The notes below the pieces were generated by a model. It did no database searches, was not told where the DNA came from, and worked only from the letters and a program-made list of their open reading frames with translations. A stretch of DNA of 16,422 nt, from NCBI GenBank assembly GCA_910579865.1, contig CAJTXA010000040.1, forward strand, positions 1 to 16,422, read 5' to 3'. This document shows positions 16,371-16,422 of the stretch, one piece after another (position 1 is the first letter of the stretch; each line of letters begins with the position of its first letter). This DNA is from an uncultured Lachnospiraceae bacterium (lineage in GTDB: Bacteria > Bacillota > Clostridia > Lachnospirales > Lachnospiraceae). The position numbers were made by a program, and so were the translations under genes.

Positions 16371-16422
16371 ATGTCAGAAAGAAAAGTAGGTTCTATTACA
16401 CTTACTTATAAATTGAGACTTT
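16371..16422 (+). CDS. Unknown protein, N-terminal 17 residues only (cut by window edge)
   Basis: An open frame starts at ATG 16371 behind AAAGGTG (16358-16364), with a good six-base spacing, and runs to the window edge. It encodes MSERKVGSITLTYKLRL. Promoter, leader and Shine-Dalgarno are all well formed, so I believe the gene is real. The residues suggest a charged start followed by a beta strand, with no signal peptide. The TxKLRL pattern faintly recalls the first strand of TnpB/Cas12-like proteins, but 17 residues cannot support a family call. Confidence 0.6.
   Translation, partial: MSERKVGSITLTYKLRL

Overview
The window is AT-rich DNA with every gene on the + strand. It reads as the chromosome of a low-GC, spore-forming Clostridia member, most likely Lachnospiraceae-like. 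The support is a Gram-positive PolC replicase, a LysM-GH18 enzyme of the spore-cortex SleL/YaaH type, a glycogen branching enzyme, and purine-rich Shine-Dalgarno sites. No species can be named from the sequence.

Layout: (1) Bases 1-38 are the 3' end of a 23S rRNA gene, so the window opens at the end of an rRNA operon; no 5S gene follows. (2) At 250-1410 lies a gene for a LysM-GH18 glycosidase, closed by a 13-bp-stem terminator (1457-1510). (3) A sigma-A-type promoter (1579-1607) precedes polC (1688-6142). Then come, tightly spaced, an SGNH/GDSL esterase (6177-7661), the two halves of a heterodimeric ABC exporter (7658-9394 and 9394-11244), a membrane-anchored CapA-like protein (11271-12413), glgB (12454-14817) and an MscS-family channel (14855-15655). 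The next clear terminator is at 15661-15694, so polC to the channel may be one long transcription unit. (4) The 676-bp gap 15695-16370 is the least explained part. It holds a very AT-rich tract, two pairs of TTGAC direct repeats, two copies of a 29-bp dyad in inverted orientation, a GC-rich element at 16019-16151 that folds into an elaborate RNA-like structure closed by a 21-bp stem, and a strong sigma-A promoter. (5) A gene begins at 16371 and is cut by the window edge after 17 codons.

How the genes work together: the ABC pair are certainly partners, because their degenerate and intact ATP-site motifs complement each other. The esterase overlaps the first ABC gene by 4 bp and is probably translationally coupled to it. 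CapA-like, branching-enzyme and channel genes share only the transcription unit, and a joint role is not evident. The best candidate for something undescribed is the structured RNA element with its flanking dyads and the truncated downstream gene.
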